The notes: generated by a model not told the origin, from the letters alone. A stretch of DNA of 64,000 nt from Salinimonas marina (GCF_015644725.1 NZ_CP064795.1:1672501-1736500), one strand, 5' to 3'. Shown: positions 52,514 to 63,320, numbered from the stretch's first letter. Numbers and translations: made by a program.

Positions 52514-54619
52514 ATGAATACCGCAGAACTACCTCCGCACGAACGTCCACAAAAGCTCACCGACTGGGAAAACGAGCCATCGTTGACCCAGTTAAAACAA
52601 GACTACACTGACGCCAAGATAGAAGCCGATCACCAGATAGAGAAAATCGACCGCTGGGTAGACGCGCTACATATCAAAGGCTCAGCAAAGTTAGCTAAGC
52701 AAAAGGGCAGATCCAGTATCCAGCCCAAACTCATTCGTAAGCAGGCAGAATGGCGCTATTCATCCCTGTCTGAACCCTTCCTTTCTACCCCTGATGTGTT
52801 TAACGCCAGTCCGGTGACATATGAAGATAAGAAAGCAGCCGAGCAGAATGAACTTGTCCTTAACTATCAGTTCAACCACCACATCGACAAAATCAGTTTC
52901 ATTGATTCCTATGTCCGAGCCGGTGTTGATGAAGGTACGGTCATTGTTCGTGTTGGCTGGGATTATGAAGAAGCCGAGGTGGAGAAAGAAGTTCCCGTTT
53001 TCTCCGAACGCCTATCCAGAGATCCCGCTTTCATGGCGCAGTTGCAACAACTGAGTCAACTCCAGCAAACCCACCCCCAGGAGTTTGCACAGCTACCTGA
53101 GGACATTCAACGTTCTGTTGTTCGTTCACTGGAAACTCAACAACCTGTTCAGGTTTTCCAGTCTGGTAGTGAACTTGTCACTGAAACTGTGGTTAAGCGT
53201 AATCATCCCACCGCCGAAGTCTGTGACTACAATGACGTAGTCATGGACCCCTCCGCCAAGGGTGATTTTAAGAAAGCGAAGTTTATCGGGTACACCTTTA
53301 CTACTTCACTGGAAGAACTTAAATCCAGTGGCCTGTATACCAATTTAGACCAGATACAGTTAACGAAGAACAGCCCACTGGCTGATCCCGATTCGCATAC
53401 CCCGGATAACACCAACTTCAATTTCAAAGATGAGCCTCGCAAGAAGTTTACTGCATTTGAATATTGGGGATTCTGGGACATTGATAGCTCAGGAAAAGTG
53501 AAGCCTATTGTGGCTACCTGGGCAGGGGAAACCCTGATTCGTTTAGAAGAAAATCCCTTCCCGGATGGTGAATTACCATTCGTGGTTGTGCCTTATCTTC
53601 CTGTTAAGAATTCACTATACGGAGAGCCAGACGGTGAATTAGTGAAAGACAACCAAGATGTTGTCGGTGCAGTCACCCGTGGCATGATTGACATACTTGG
53701 CTCAATGGCCAACGGTCAACGTGGTACACGCAAAGATGCACTTGATGCTATTAACCGCCGCCGGTTTGAACAAGGCCAAGATTACCAGTTCAATGGTAAT
53801 GTCGATCCTCGCCAAGCCTTCCATGTTCAAACCTTCCCGGAGATTCCAAATTCTGCTCAGTTCATGTTTCAACAACAGAACATGGAAGCAGAGTCACTTA
53901 CTGGTGTTAAAGCCTTTTCAGGCGGCCTTTCAGGTCAGGCACTGGGTGACACCGCTACCGGGATTCGAGGTGCATTAGACGCCGCTTCCAAGCGGGAACT
54001 TGGCATCTTACGCCGTCTGGCAGACGGTATAGTGAAGATAGGTCGTAAGTTCATTTCAATGAACGCAGAATTTTTGTCAGAAGAAGAAGTTATCCGTGTG
54101 ACCAACGAGAAATTCGTAGCGGTAAAGCGGGATGACTTGGCTGGCAAGATAGATTTAAAACTCACCATTTCTACCGCCGAAGAAGACAATGCCAAAGCTC
54201 AGGAGCTGGCTTTCATGCTCCAGACCACAGGCCCATCTTCGGACCCGGCAGAGGTCAGAATGATTCGTGCTGAGATTGCCCGATTACGCAAGATGCCAGA
54301 TTTAGCCAAGCGAATTGCGGAATACCAGCCACAACCTGATCCACTGGAACAACAGAAACAGCAACTTGAAATCCAAAAGCTGCAAATCGAACTGGCCGAG
54401 CTACAAAGCAAAGTAGGGGTAAACCAATCCACTGCTGAGCTGAATATGGCTAGGGCCGATGAGGTTTCCAGTAAAGCTGACCTGAACAACCTGGACTTCG
54501 TTGAACAAGAGTCCGGTGTCAAGCAGGAACGCGATATTCAAAAGCACGGTGAACAGGCCCGTTCTAATGCTCAACTTGAAGTGATTAAGAACGCACTGTC
54601 ACCAAAAAAACCTAACTAA
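52514..54619 (+). CDS. Portal protein (N4 gp59-like)
   Basis: 701 residues from ATG 52514 (a TTG at 52502 could add four). N4 portal-type sequence: YRSSLSEPFLSTPDVFNASP near the start, a middle domain with AVTRGMIDILGSMANGQRGT and GVKAFSGGLSGQALGDTATG, and a C-terminal helical Q-rich part. Forms the dodecameric DNA gate of the head. Confidence 0.88.
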   Translation: MNTAELPPHERPQKLTDWENEPSLTQLKQDYTDAKIEADHQIEKIDRWVDALHIKGSAKLAKQKGRSSIQPKLIRKQAEWRYSSLSEPFLSTPDVFNASPVTYEDKKAAEQNELVLNYQFNHHIDKISFIDSYVRAGVDEGTVIVRVGWDYEEAEVEKEVPVFSERLSRDPAFMAQLQQLSQLQQTHPQEFAQLPEDIQRSVVRSLETQQPVQVFQSGSELVTETVVKRNHPTAEVCDYNDVVMDPSAKGDFKKAKFIGYTFTTSLEELKSSGLYTNLDQIQLTKNSPLADPDSHTPDNTNFNFKDEPRKKFTAFEYWGFWDIDSSGKVKPIVATWAGETLIRLEENPFPDGELPFVVVPYLPVKNSLYGEPDGELVKDNQDVVGAVTRGMIDILGSMANGQRGTRKDALDAINRRRFEQGQDYQFNGNVDPRQAFHVQTFPEIPNSAQFMFQQQNMEAESLTGVKAFSGGLSGQALGDTATGIRGALDAASKRELGILRRLADGIVKIGRKFISMNAEFLSEEEVIRVTNEKFVAVKRDDLAGKIDLKLTISTAEEDNAKAQELAFMLQTTGPSSDPAEVRMIRAEIARLRKMPDLAKRIAEYQPQPDPLEQQKQQLEIQKLQIELAELQSKVGVNQSTAELNMARADEVSSKADLNNLDFVEQESGVKQERDIQKHGEQARSNAQLEVIKNALSPKKPN

Positions 54620-54702
54620 ATTCCATTCGGTGCCTGGTTCCCGGGCACCTCCATAACCTCCCAATCTGTGCCATAGCGCCAGGACAATAAGGAAACACCC
54701 AA

Positions 54703-55053
54703 ATGTCTAATGAAGTTGATAACGAGATCCGTGAAATCGAACTGAATCAAAAAGAAGCCAAGTCAATGGTTGATGATCGCAAAGCAGTACAGCGCCTGCT
54801 GTCAAACCGCGACTTCAAACGTGTTGTGACCTCTGGTTACTTTGAAAAAGAAGCAGTGCGATTGGTTCACCTGAAATCCGATGCCAATTGGCAGTCAGAT
54901 GAAGCACAGAAAGTTATCGAAAACCAGATGACCGGTATCGGCACATTTCAACAGTATCTTGATGCTGTCGTCGCGCTGGGTGGCCATGCTGCCCAAGCTG
55001 TAGAAGATGCAGACGCTGCATTGGAAGACCTTCGTTCAAGTGACGAGGCGTAA
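54703..55053 (+). CDS. Small late protein (116 aa)
   Basis: Helical and acidic, MSNEVDNEIREIELNQKEAK. Lies between portal and scaffold-like genes, as N4 gp58. No domain recognised; possibly virion or assembly related. Confidence 0.6.
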   Translation: MSNEVDNEIREIELNQKEAKSMVDDRKAVQRLLSNRDFKRVVTSGYFEKEAVRLVHLKSDANWQSDEAQKVIENQMTGIGTFQQYLDAVVALGGHAAQAVEDADAALEDLRSSDEA

Positions 55054-55056
55054 TCC

Positions 55057-56136
55057 ATGGAAGATGTATTGAATATGTCCGATGAGCAGTTCGCTGAACT
55101 GCCTATGGAAATGCCAGAAGAACCTGGCACCGAAGAAGCTGAGTATGAGCAATCTGATCCTGAGCCTGGTAGCGACAGCGACCCAGGCGTAGAAGAAGAT
55201 CATACCGGTGAGGAAGATACCGATCCTGTCTATGAAGAAGAAGCACCTCAGGAAGACGACACAGCCGAAGAAGACGACGAGCAGGGTGATGAGTCGAGTG
55301 ACGACGAAGAAGCCTCTGACGTTGATTATAAGGCCGCGTATGAACGCCTTACTGCACCGTTTAAAGCCAACGGTAAGGATATGCAGGTTGAATCTGTGGA
55401 TGATGCGATTGCATTGATGCAGATGGGTGCGAACTACAACAAAAAGATGGCAGCCTTAAAACCCAACCTCAAACTTATGAAGATGTTGGACAACAATGGT
55501 GTGCTTTCAGAAGATAAGTTATCTTTCTTCATAGATCTGGAGCAGAAGAACCCAGACGCCATTAAAAAACTCATCCGGGAAAGTGGAGTTGATCTTTACG
55601 ACGTGGATGAGAACCAGGCTGACTATAAGCCAAACACTTACACTGTTGACGACAGCGAGCTAGAACTAGATTCAGTCCTTGAGGAGATCAGGGGAACAGA
55701 TACCTACGAATCGACACTCGATGTAGTAAGCAATAAGTGGGACACGGCCAGCCGCAGAACTATCGCAGACAACCCTCATATTCTGAAACTAATCAATGAG
55801 CAAATGGGCAATGGCCTGTTTGAGCAAATTACGACAGAGATTGAGCGTGACAAAATGCTTGGGCGGTTATCAGGCGTATCTGATATCGAAGCATACCGTC
55901 AAGTAGGTGACCGACTTTATAACGCCGGCAAGTTCAACCAGAACACCGCGACATCTCCAACACAAAGCAACGGGTCTACGCCAGCAACAAGCAAGAAGAC
56001 TGTAGCAAATGCAAAGCGCAAACGTGCAGCCGCAACTCCCCGCTCATCTTCCGCTTCATCTAACCCCTCCTCATTTAGTCCCCTAAACTTGTCCGACGAA
56101 CAGTTTGAAAAAGAGTTCTCGGAGAAGTTCCTATAA
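55057..56136 (+). CDS. Scaffold-like protein (N4 gp57 position)
   Basis: 359 residues: a strongly acidic N-terminal third, then a helical domain (AAYERLTAPFKANGKDMQVE, MQMGANYNKKMAALKPNL) and a basic, serine-rich C-terminus. This layout and the place directly before the capsid gene suggest a capsid scaffold. Confidence 0.75.
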   Translation: MEDVLNMSDEQFAELPMEMPEEPGTEEAEYEQSDPEPGSDSDPGVEEDHTGEEDTDPVYEEEAPQEDDTAEEDDEQGDESSDDEEASDVDYKAAYERLTAPFKANGKDMQVESVDDAIALMQMGANYNKKMAALKPNLKLMKMLDNNGVLSEDKLSFFIDLEQKNPDAIKKLIRESGVDLYDVDENQADYKPNTYTVDDSELELDSVLEEIRGTDTYESTLDVVSNKWDTASRRTIADNPHILKLINEQMGNGLFEQITTEIERDKMLGRLSGVSDIEAYRQVGDRLYNAGKFNQNTATSPTQSNGSTPATSKKTVANAKRKRAAATPRSSSASSNPSSFSPLNLSDEQFEKEFSEKFL

Positions 56137-56152
56137 CCCATAGGCCCCTCTA

Positions 56153-57316
56153 ATGTCTCAAATGTATAAAGATCCTGCTGGCGGAACAAATTCCACTATC
56201 GGTCCCCAGTTACGCACTGACTTCTACCAAAAGAAAGCTCTAATTGAAGCAGTAAAAGAAGAATATTTTGGTCAGTTAGCTTCTTCTAAGCACATGCCTA
56301 AGAACATGGGTAAAACCATGAAGCTGTTCCATTACCTGCCGTTGCTTGATGACCGCAACATTAACGACCAGGGTATTGATGCCGGCGGTGCAACTATTGC
56401 TGACGGTAATCTGTATGGGTCTTCTAAGGACGTTGGTACCATCAACTCTAAGATCCCACTGTTGTCAGAAACCGGTGGCCGAGTAAACCGCGTTGGTTTC
56501 AAGCGTCTGACTATCGAAGGTAAAATCGAGAAACTTGGTTTCTTTGATGAGTACACTCAAGAGTCACTGGACTTCGATACTGACGCTGAACTGATGACTC
56601 ACGTTAACCGTGAAATGGTTGTTGGTGCAGACCAGCTTACCGAAGCCATGTTACAGACTGACATTATCGAATCAGCCGGTACCATTAAGTATGCTGGCGC
56701 CGCCACCTCTAACGGTACTGTTGCCCCTGCTGACCAAGTAACGTATGACGACTTGATCAAGTTAGGCATCGACCTGGATAACAACCGTACACCTAAGCAA
56801 ACCAAAATCATCACTGGTACTCGTATCGTCGATACACATGTAATCAGCGGTGGTCGCGTAATGTACGTAGCCTCTGAGCTTGTACCTACACTTATGGCCC
56901 TTAAGGACTACCACAACGAAAAAGCGTTTGTTGAAGTTAAGCACTACGCGGCTTCTGGTAAGACTTTACGTGGTGAAGTTGGTGCAATCGCTGGCTTCCG
57001 AGTTGTAGTTCCTCTGGAGATGCAACGCTGGGAAGGTGCCGGTGCAGTGGCTGACGCTTCTGTATATGGTACTGGCGGTAATGTTGATGTATTCCCAATG
57101 TTGGTTGTTGGTGACGAATCATTCGCTACCATTGGTTTCCAGACTGACGGTAAGACCGTGAAGTTTAAGATCATCCACAAGAAGCCAGGCGAAGAAACAG
57201 CCGACCGTACTGACCCGTATGGTGAGACTGGCTTCATGGCCATCAAGTGGTACTACGGTTACCTGCCACTGCGTCCAGAGCGTATTGCGGTACTGAAAAC
57301 TGCTGCTAAAGCCTAA
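56153..57316 (+). CDS. Major capsid protein (N4 gp56 family)
   Basis: 387 residues (N4 gp56: about 400). The family signature is nearly exact: RTDFYQKKALIEAVKEEYF, MPKNMGKTMKLFHYLPLLDD, RNINDQGIDAGGATI. HK97-fold capsid shell. Followed by a terminator, giving a separate end to the highly expressed capsid message. Confidence 0.95.
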   Translation: MSQMYKDPAGGTNSTIGPQLRTDFYQKKALIEAVKEEYFGQLASSKHMPKNMGKTMKLFHYLPLLDDRNINDQGIDAGGATIADGNLYGSSKDVGTINSKIPLLSETGGRVNRVGFKRLTIEGKIEKLGFFDEYTQESLDFDTDAELMTHVNREMVVGADQLTEAMLQTDIIESAGTIKYAGAATSNGTVAPADQVTYDDLIKLGIDLDNNRTPKQTKIITGTRIVDTHVISGGRVMYVASELVPTLMALKDYHNEKAFVEVKHYAASGKTLRGEVGAIAGFRVVVPLEMQRWEGAGAVADASVYGTGGNVDVFPMLVVGDESFATIGFQTDGKTVKFKIIHKKPGEETADRTDPYGETGFMAIKWYYGYLPLRPERIAVLKTAAKA

Positions 57317-57325
57317 CCCCCTCCT

Positions 57326-57355
57326 AGCCCCTTATCTCTAAGGGGCTTTCCCTTT
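57326..57355 (+). terminator. Terminator after capsid gene
   Basis: AGCCCCTTA-TCTC-TAAGGGGCT followed by TTCCCTTT. Confidence 0.8.
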
Positions 57356-57378
57356 CCTCCTTATTTTGAGCTACAACT

Positions 57379-57900
57379 ATGTCCAATACAGAATTAGATA
57401 ATTTGAAGCGTGAAGCTGAATCAATGGGTGTTGAGTTTCATCCTTCGATTGGTCTTGAGAAACTTCAAGCAAAGATTAACGACCACCTGAAAGCCACCGC
57501 CAGTGGAACCAAACCGGATGCTTCACCAAAGGCAGAGGCCAAAGGCCCAACCCGTGAAGAACAAATCAAAGCTGCATCACGCCTGGTACGGGTAAACATC
57601 TCGTGCATGAACCCTACAAAGGGTGAGTGGGATGGTGAGATCATCACTGCCGGGAACGCGGTAGTCGGTACGTTCCGTAAGTTTGTGAAATTTAACACCG
57701 ATGAGGGTTACCACATTCCTCACATCATATTTGAGCAACTGAAAGACCGTAAATTCCAGACGTTCTACAACGAACGTACTAAAAACGGTGTCACTAAGCG
57801 TGCCTCTCGCCGTGTACCTGAGTTTAATATTCAGGAGTTACCTGCATTAACTCAAGCCGAGTTAGATGAGTTGGCCAAAAGCCAAGCGGCACGGGGTTAA
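57379..57900 (+). CDS. Late virion protein (N4 gp55 position)
   Basis: 173 residues. The N-terminus resembles a short HeH/LEM-like segment (LDNLKREAESMGVEFHPSIG), then a beta-rich domain (LVRVNISCMNPTKGEWDGEI). Placed as N4 gp55 after the capsid; possible capsid-binding protein. Confidence 0.65.
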   Translation: MSNTELDNLKREAESMGVEFHPSIGLEKLQAKINDHLKATASGTKPDASPKAEAKGPTREEQIKAASRLVRVNISCMNPTKGEWDGEIITAGNAVVGTFRKFVKFNTDEGYHIPHIIFEQLKDRKFQTFYNERTKNGVTKRASRRVPEFNIQELPALTQAELDELAKSQAARG

Positions 57901-57904
57901 GTAG

Positions 57905-59074
57905 ATGAGCCTTGAAGTAGATTCGTTAACAGAAGGACAAGTAGACGGTTCAGGTGTCTTTGATGTTTTGATGCAAAGCGTCAAAGGCCATTTGGCCCAA
58001 GAATACAAACTCAATCGCCTTAATGGGGAAGACTACGCCCGGGTGTACTCCAACCTAACTGCTACGGTTCTACAGCAAGCTGTTCAGTTCATGTTGTCTG
58101 AGCCTCAATCCAAGGCCCAGGTAGCACTGTTGGAAGCACAACGTGATCAGGTACAAACTCAATCGGAGTTGATTGCGGTACAACGTGCTAATGCCGTCAT
58201 TGAAGGACAGAACCTTAGTAAACAAGGTATCCTACTTGACAAACAGGCACTAACCTCTGATGGAGAACTGGCGCGACTTACCGCCCAGACTGCACAGATT
58301 ACCCAGCAGACTGCAAACCTGAAACTGGAAGCGGGTAACATTCCACTTCAAGGCTCTATCCTTACTGCTCAAAAATCACAGACCGATGCTCAAACCGTGG
58401 TGATTGGCAAGAACGCCACAATGGTTGACCAACAGATCGTCAACTTAGGTTCTGAGAACAATAACTTACTTACCCAAAATGCGGTACTTACCAAACAGGT
58501 AACCAAGTTAGAAGCCGATGCTTCTTTGATTGGTGCCCAGATTACCTCTGCGACGAAGAAAGATGCACTGACTGGACAGCAAACTGCCAACCTTGCTGCC
58601 GAGGCATTACTGATTCCTAAGCAAGGGGTTAACCTGGATAAGCAAGCATTGTTACTGGATGAGCAAGTATTGAATGCAGCGAAACAACGCGCTCAGGTCG
58701 ATGCACAGATATCTCTATCTACCCAACAGGAACTGAAAGTCACCAGTGACATTGCAGTGAATGATGCCGGGATTGCGAAGACGACCAAAGAAACAGAGGT
58801 GTTGGAGCAACGCAAGTTAACCGAAGAAGCACAAATCAGCGATACGATTGGTGCCCTACCGGTAACCGGTATCCTGGGCAAACAGCGTGAGTTATATGGC
58901 GCACAGATAGAAGGGTATAAGCGAGATGCTGAACAGAAAGTACTGAAAACAGTATCTGACGTTTGGGCAGTAATGCGAACCACTGATAACGGGGAAGACC
59001 CGGTAAAAGCCGGCTTTACCGAAGCGACTATGACCGCGGTTGTTAATAAAGCGAAATCCGGCATCGGGGCGTAG
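57905..59074 (+). CDS. Coiled-coil virion protein (N4 gp54 position)
   Basis: 389 residues with a long Q/T-rich repetitive helical core: repeated units of the type LTAQTAQITQQTANLKLEAG and LLDEQVLNAAKQRAQVDAQI. The ends are mixed. A structural tail or tube-like role fits; N4 gp54 is a virion protein at this place. Confidence 0.72.
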   Translation: MSLEVDSLTEGQVDGSGVFDVLMQSVKGHLAQEYKLNRLNGEDYARVYSNLTATVLQQAVQFMLSEPQSKAQVALLEAQRDQVQTQSELIAVQRANAVIEGQNLSKQGILLDKQALTSDGELARLTAQTAQITQQTANLKLEAGNIPLQGSILTAQKSQTDAQTVVIGKNATMVDQQIVNLGSENNNLLTQNAVLTKQVTKLEADASLIGAQITSATKKDALTGQQTANLAAEALLIPKQGVNLDKQALLLDEQVLNAAKQRAQVDAQISLSTQQELKVTSDIAVNDAGIAKTTKETEVLEQRKLTEEAQISDTIGALPVTGILGKQRELYGAQIEGYKRDAEQKVLKTVSDVWAVMRTTDNGEDPVKAGFTEATMTAVVNKAKSGIGA

Positions 59075-59104
59075 CCCCAGCGCCGGTCATTATTAAGGAG
59101 TAAG

Positions 59105-59128
59105 GGAGGGCATTGGCCCTCCTTTTTT
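59105..59128 (+). terminator. Terminator before the 801-aa gene
   Basis: GGAGGGC-ATTG-GCCCTCC followed by six T, only a few bases before ATG 59132. It would attenuate transcription into the internal virion genes. Confidence 0.8.
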
Positions 59129-59131
59129 ATT

Positions 59132-61537
59132 ATGGCTTACGATGTATCTGCAAGTAGTAGTGTCGTGCATTTGTACGAAGATATCCCTGATCCAGTCAGC
59201 GAATCAATTATACGTTCCGTATTAAAGGGTAATCGCCCAATATCAGGGCTTCGGGACAAGGCAATCAATGGCGTTAACTGGAGAATGGCTGCGTTTTACC
59301 AATATGGCCGTGACCACTATACGCTGGGTTTGGCGGATGAGTTAGCGACTATATACCTCACCAGGTCAGAGACAGTGGAGGGAGTCCTGGCCACACTTGA
59401 AACAGACCCTGTCACCATCGAACGGATCTCCTTAAAAGGGGCCGAACCATACCTGTTTGTCGAAGGTCACTTGGTTAAAACCCATGGCTATAACCGCTGG
59501 ACAAATACGGTGACTTCCTTACCCGGCGCCACTAAAACACAGTGGGTCACCAATCTGAGCCAATTCACCAGTGCGTGTGAAGCCAGTTTGGATACCGCTA
59601 CTGAGGCACTGAGAACAGGGATTCCCACGGATAGGACAGAAAGTAGTAGTGTAACCTACAAAGAAAAACCAGCCACAAAGGTAACCGAATATACCATCAG
59701 GGTTACGAAGACTACGCGCTTCACCCCATATGAAAAGACCTTTAACTACTTTGTGGATTACGCCCGTAACCCTGAAAAGGTAAACATTCACGAATTCATT
59801 ATCACGCTCGAAGGTCGCCAGGAACTGACCGGACGGGGCACAGGTATAATCCAATACCAAGCAACTGCACATACACACTATGTATTAGAAGATGGAAGCA
59901 AGACCCCAACCACGGTTGAGATTCTACCTGCCGTAACCAAAACTACCGGTGTCCTGCGTTACAGTGAGGTGAACATTCACACCTACACAGATGTTTTCCT
60001 GCCTGTGTTTAACCCTAGCTCTGTATATACGGTGGCTACGTATTACACGACCGACGATAAAGGTAAGAAGTCCCCTAAATACTTTATCGGAGTGACCCGA
60101 TCACCTGCGGCGTTACCTGAGGACCACTACGACATTGATCTAATACAAGAGCAGGTAACGGTCGGGGCAAGTGTAGATAATAAGTATTATCCAATGGTAC
60201 CGTTAATTAAAGACGGTAAGAACATGTTCTCACCAGACAATGTTGGCTCAGGATTGTACGAAACCAGTATAGAGCTGATGCGTAAACTGGATCTGGATGC
60301 CCTGACTATCAGTGATGCTATCCAGTCAAGCCCTGATATTGATAGTGTAGATGAAGCCTACTTCATGTTGGCAATACCCATCCGTGAAAAATCCCCCGCT
60401 GCATCCAGGTACTTCCATACCTATTTAAGGGAGTTGTACGAGGAGATGGATCACCTACACCAGGTTCCTGTATCCCCTGTAACAAACGACTTTATTTATG
60501 AGGACAGAAGATACAACTTACAGGCTATCGGTCCCAGTGAAGATAAACTGACCATGAGGATATGGGCAGATGGGTTAGGGCGACGGTTAGTAACAGGTAG
60601 GATAGGGAAACCAGGTACTGCAATATCGCAGATAGACGTTACAGGCGATATTGATAAGTTCTTCACACGAATGCAAATAAGCGAAGATACTTACGAAGAA
60701 TGTATGCTACAGAATCCCTACCATGAAAGTTACATCTATGCGGATGGCCGAATAAAGACCACGCTGCGTGATGTGATCGAAGACTTAGATAATTCTAATT
60801 TTGTGGTTCCGGTACGTCACGATCTGGTGTCTGCTATGCCTGCCTTCCTCCGGCAAGAATTGCACTATATGGCACCCATGATTATCTGCCACGCTTATGA
60901 GAAGCGTAAGTTGAAATGGTATGAGTCAACCATTTTCAAATCACTGTTGATCATTGTCTCTATTGTAGTGGCTGTATACACAGGTATGGATATATACAGT
61001 ACTTTCATTGTCGCCCTTACAGCAACCGGCAGTGTACTTTTAGCTACCGTCATTGTGATGGCGTTGGTTATTGAGCAATATCTAATAGCACTGGCCATCG
61101 GTTATTTGGTAGATTTGGTGGGCGTGGAGGCTGCATTTGTTGCCGCTGTTGCTATGGTTGTGGCCAGTTTTTACGGCGGTACGGGAATGCTGGAGAATTA
61201 CAGTCCCGCCGATATGTTGCGTATGTCTACAACCACCACGAATGCGATAAGTACTAACATTCAAAAAGACATGCTAGAATTCCAGGCAGAGGTTACCGCC
61301 TTCCAAGAGGAAGCGGAAAGCCTTATGGATGAGTTAGAACAAAAGCAGAAGTTACTGCAAAATGATGATCTAATTGATCCGTTTACCTTCGTTGATAACA
61401 CCCCCTTCAACGATTTCAAAGAATCCCCCTCCGACTATTATCGACGACAATTGAATACGAACATTGCGCCCTTAGCTTATGCAAGTATCGAGTATTTCGT
61501 TGATGCCAGTCTCATCCTCCCCAAATCTTCTATTTAG
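59132..61537 (+). CDS. Large internal virion protein with membrane segments (N4 gp53/52 position)
   Basis: 801 residues. Mostly alpha/beta with no enzyme motif, then hydrophobic helices at about 595-690 (SLLIIVSIVVAVYTGMDIYS, LLATVIVMALVIEQYLIALA, FVAAVAMVVASFYGG) and a C-terminal coiled coil. Membrane helices in a late virion protein suggest ejection into the host envelope to make a DNA channel. No clear ribosome site; the terminator lies in the leader. Confidence 0.72.
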   Translation: MAYDVSASSSVVHLYEDIPDPVSESIIRSVLKGNRPISGLRDKAINGVNWRMAAFYQYGRDHYTLGLADELATIYLTRSETVEGVLATLETDPVTIERISLKGAEPYLFVEGHLVKTHGYNRWTNTVTSLPGATKTQWVTNLSQFTSACEASLDTATEALRTGIPTDRTESSSVTYKEKPATKVTEYTIRVTKTTRFTPYEKTFNYFVDYARNPEKVNIHEFIITLEGRQELTGRGTGIIQYQATAHTHYVLEDGSKTPTTVEILPAVTKTTGVLRYSEVNIHTYTDVFLPVFNPSSVYTVATYYTTDDKGKKSPKYFIGVTRSPAALPEDHYDIDLIQEQVTVGASVDNKYYPMVPLIKDGKNMFSPDNVGSGLYETSIELMRKLDLDALTISDAIQSSPDIDSVDEAYFMLAIPIREKSPAASRYFHTYLRELYEEMDHLHQVPVSPVTNDFIYEDRRYNLQAIGPSEDKLTMRIWADGLGRRLVTGRIGKPGTAISQIDVTGDIDKFFTRMQISEDTYEECMLQNPYHESYIYADGRIKTTLRDVIEDLDNSNFVVPVRHDLVSAMPAFLRQELHYMAPMIICHAYEKRKLKWYESTIFKSLLIIVSIVVAVYTGMDIYSTFIVALTATGSVLLATVIVMALVIEQYLIALAIGYLVDLVGVEAAFVAAVAMVVASFYGGTGMLENYSPADMLRMSTTTTNAISTNIQKDMLEFQAEVTAFQEEAESLMDELEQKQKLLQNDDLIDPFTFVDNTPFNDFKESPSDYYRRQLNTNIAPLAYASIEYFVDASLILPKSSI

Positions 61538-61545
61538 AGGTTTCT

Positions 61546-62028
61546 ATGTCAATTCCTAGTACTAACCCGTTTCAACCTATTAACTGGGGCCAGTCCATTC
61601 AGAATGGCCTAAGCCAAGGTGTAGGGTTCCAATCACCTCAAGTAGCATTCCCAGGAATGCCTGACACTGACTACGGTAATCTGAGTTTAGGTACCACCGC
61701 TGGCTCACCTACGGGTCAGTTCCAACCTACCACGATGAATAAGTTACTTGGCTATACTGACCCCACCAATGACGTTCAATACGGTGGCATGGCTATGCCG
61801 GCCATCAGCGCAGCGTCAGGACTGGCCCAATCCTGGTTAGGTTTCCAACAACTTGGTTTGGCCAAAGACCAATTTGGCTTCCAGAAGCAGGCGTTTAACG
61901 ACCAATACAATCAACAAACCCAGCAGTACAACACGATGATTGCTGACCGGGCCAATGCACGTTTGGGGTATTCTGATGAAGATGCCGCCAACTACGTGGC
62001 CAATAACAGCTTAAAAGGGCGTGGCTAA
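61546..62028 (+). CDS. Small virion protein (160 aa)
   Basis: Proline/glutamine/glycine-rich N-terminus (MSIPSTNPFQPINWGQ) and a helical QF-rich C-terminal part. Overlaps the next start (TAATG). Probably a minor internal protein. Confidence 0.62.
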   Translation: MSIPSTNPFQPINWGQSIQNGLSQGVGFQSPQVAFPGMPDTDYGNLSLGTTAGSPTGQFQPTTMNKLLGYTDPTNDVQYGGMAMPAISAASGLAQSWLGFQQLGLAKDQFGFQKQAFNDQYNQQTQQYNTMIADRANARLGYSDEDAANYVANNSLKGRG

Positions 62029-63320
62029 TGGCAAACCCAATCACATGGAAAAACGTAGGTATGCCCAGTTTCTCCGGGGCAAATTACCTGGCGGCGAACG
62101 CCGGACAGACTATCACAGGCGGTATGGATCGACTGGCACAAGTGGCAGGCTCTATTGAAGCCCAGCGTGCTAAAGAGTTCCAGGCTACTAAAGATGCCGC
62201 CACCAATCAGTTCCTGACACAAATCCAGGATTTCAACCAACCTGGGCAACTTGCCGGATTTGAACAACAGCTCCGTACCCAATTAGGTGGTATGGGTGCT
62301 GGTGAAGTGGATGCAGCTAAGGTTAATGCAGCACTACAAGGTCGATTGGGACAACGAGCCAACAACCTGATCACCTCCGGCCAATTTGATGAAGCTGAGC
62401 AATTCATTGGACAGGTGGGTATCAACGATAAGTCCGGACTGAATACTAACTTAGCTTCTGGGCGCCAGGCCCAGGCCGACGCCCAGGCTGCTGCCAAATT
62501 GAAGCAGGATAAAGAAAGGGCAATTGGCCTGTATAACGCAGCACTGAATGGCTCAAAGAATCGTTATGAAGTGCAAGGTAAAGTCACCCGTGCGCTTGAA
62601 AAAGCGAATATCAGTGCTCCGGTGGCGAAAGAGTATATCGGTCGGTCCGTGGATGATTTTGACAAACTCAATACGTTATCTACAGAAGATGAGGCAGGAT
62701 ACAGCCGTGTTGCAGACAACTTAAAGACGGTGGCAACACGGGAAATTGAAACCCTGCAGAGTGACCCTGCTGCCATTAAAGCCCGAACCGCTCAAGAAGA
62801 ATGGGATGGGTATGCGCTTGATGATAGCGGTACTCAGTATGGGTCGTTTGAAACCTATGCTCAGATGGACCAGGCAAAGGGTGACTCTTGGGGTCGATTC
62901 TTCACTGACGAAGTAAGTGAAGGTTCCGTGATGATTCAGGAGACACTGAATGAACTGGCTCAAGGTCGAGGGCCAGGAAAAGATGGTAGCAGTAAGGCAC
63001 TTTGGAAAAAGATCGGAACGGCGATTGCCGATGGTAGTATTCCAGAGTCCTACATTGAAAGTGCGAAAATCAAGGCGTACAACAAGTCCCGGGAATCAGA
63101 TCCAGGTGACGTTGATATGAACCGCTTTAAGTTAAACTTCCAGGATCAACTGCGTGAGCTGGGCTTAAAGTGGCAGCAGTACAATGCAGGTAACACTGTA
63201 AGAAAAAATAACGAAGCTAAGATCCGCGAAAGGGAAGCAAGGCTCTTTGAGGACTTAGAATACGCCCGTAAAGCCACACGCGACAACGCATCCGCCCACC
63301 GTTTAGCATCATTCCGATAA
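62028..63320 (+). CDS. Internal virion protein (N4 gp51 position)
   Basis: 430 residues, helical and charged, with a conserved-looking start (MANPITWKNVGMPSFSGANY). Precedes the virion RNA polymerase gene as N4 gp51 does. Probably packaged with the polymerase. Confidence 0.68.
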   Translation: MANPITWKNVGMPSFSGANYLAANAGQTITGGMDRLAQVAGSIEAQRAKEFQATKDAATNQFLTQIQDFNQPGQLAGFEQQLRTQLGGMGAGEVDAAKVNAALQGRLGQRANNLITSGQFDEAEQFIGQVGINDKSGLNTNLASGRQAQADAQAAAKLKQDKERAIGLYNAALNGSKNRYEVQGKVTRALEKANISAPVAKEYIGRSVDDFDKLNTLSTEDEAGYSRVADNLKTVATREIETLQSDPAAIKARTAQEEWDGYALDDSGTQYGSFETYAQMDQAKGDSWGRFFTDEVSEGSVMIQETLNELAQGRGPGKDGSSKALWKKIGTAIADGSIPESYIESAKIKAYNKSRESDPGDVDMNRFKLNFQDQLRELGLKWQQYNAGNTVRKNNEAKIREREARLFEDLEYARKATRDNASAHRLASFR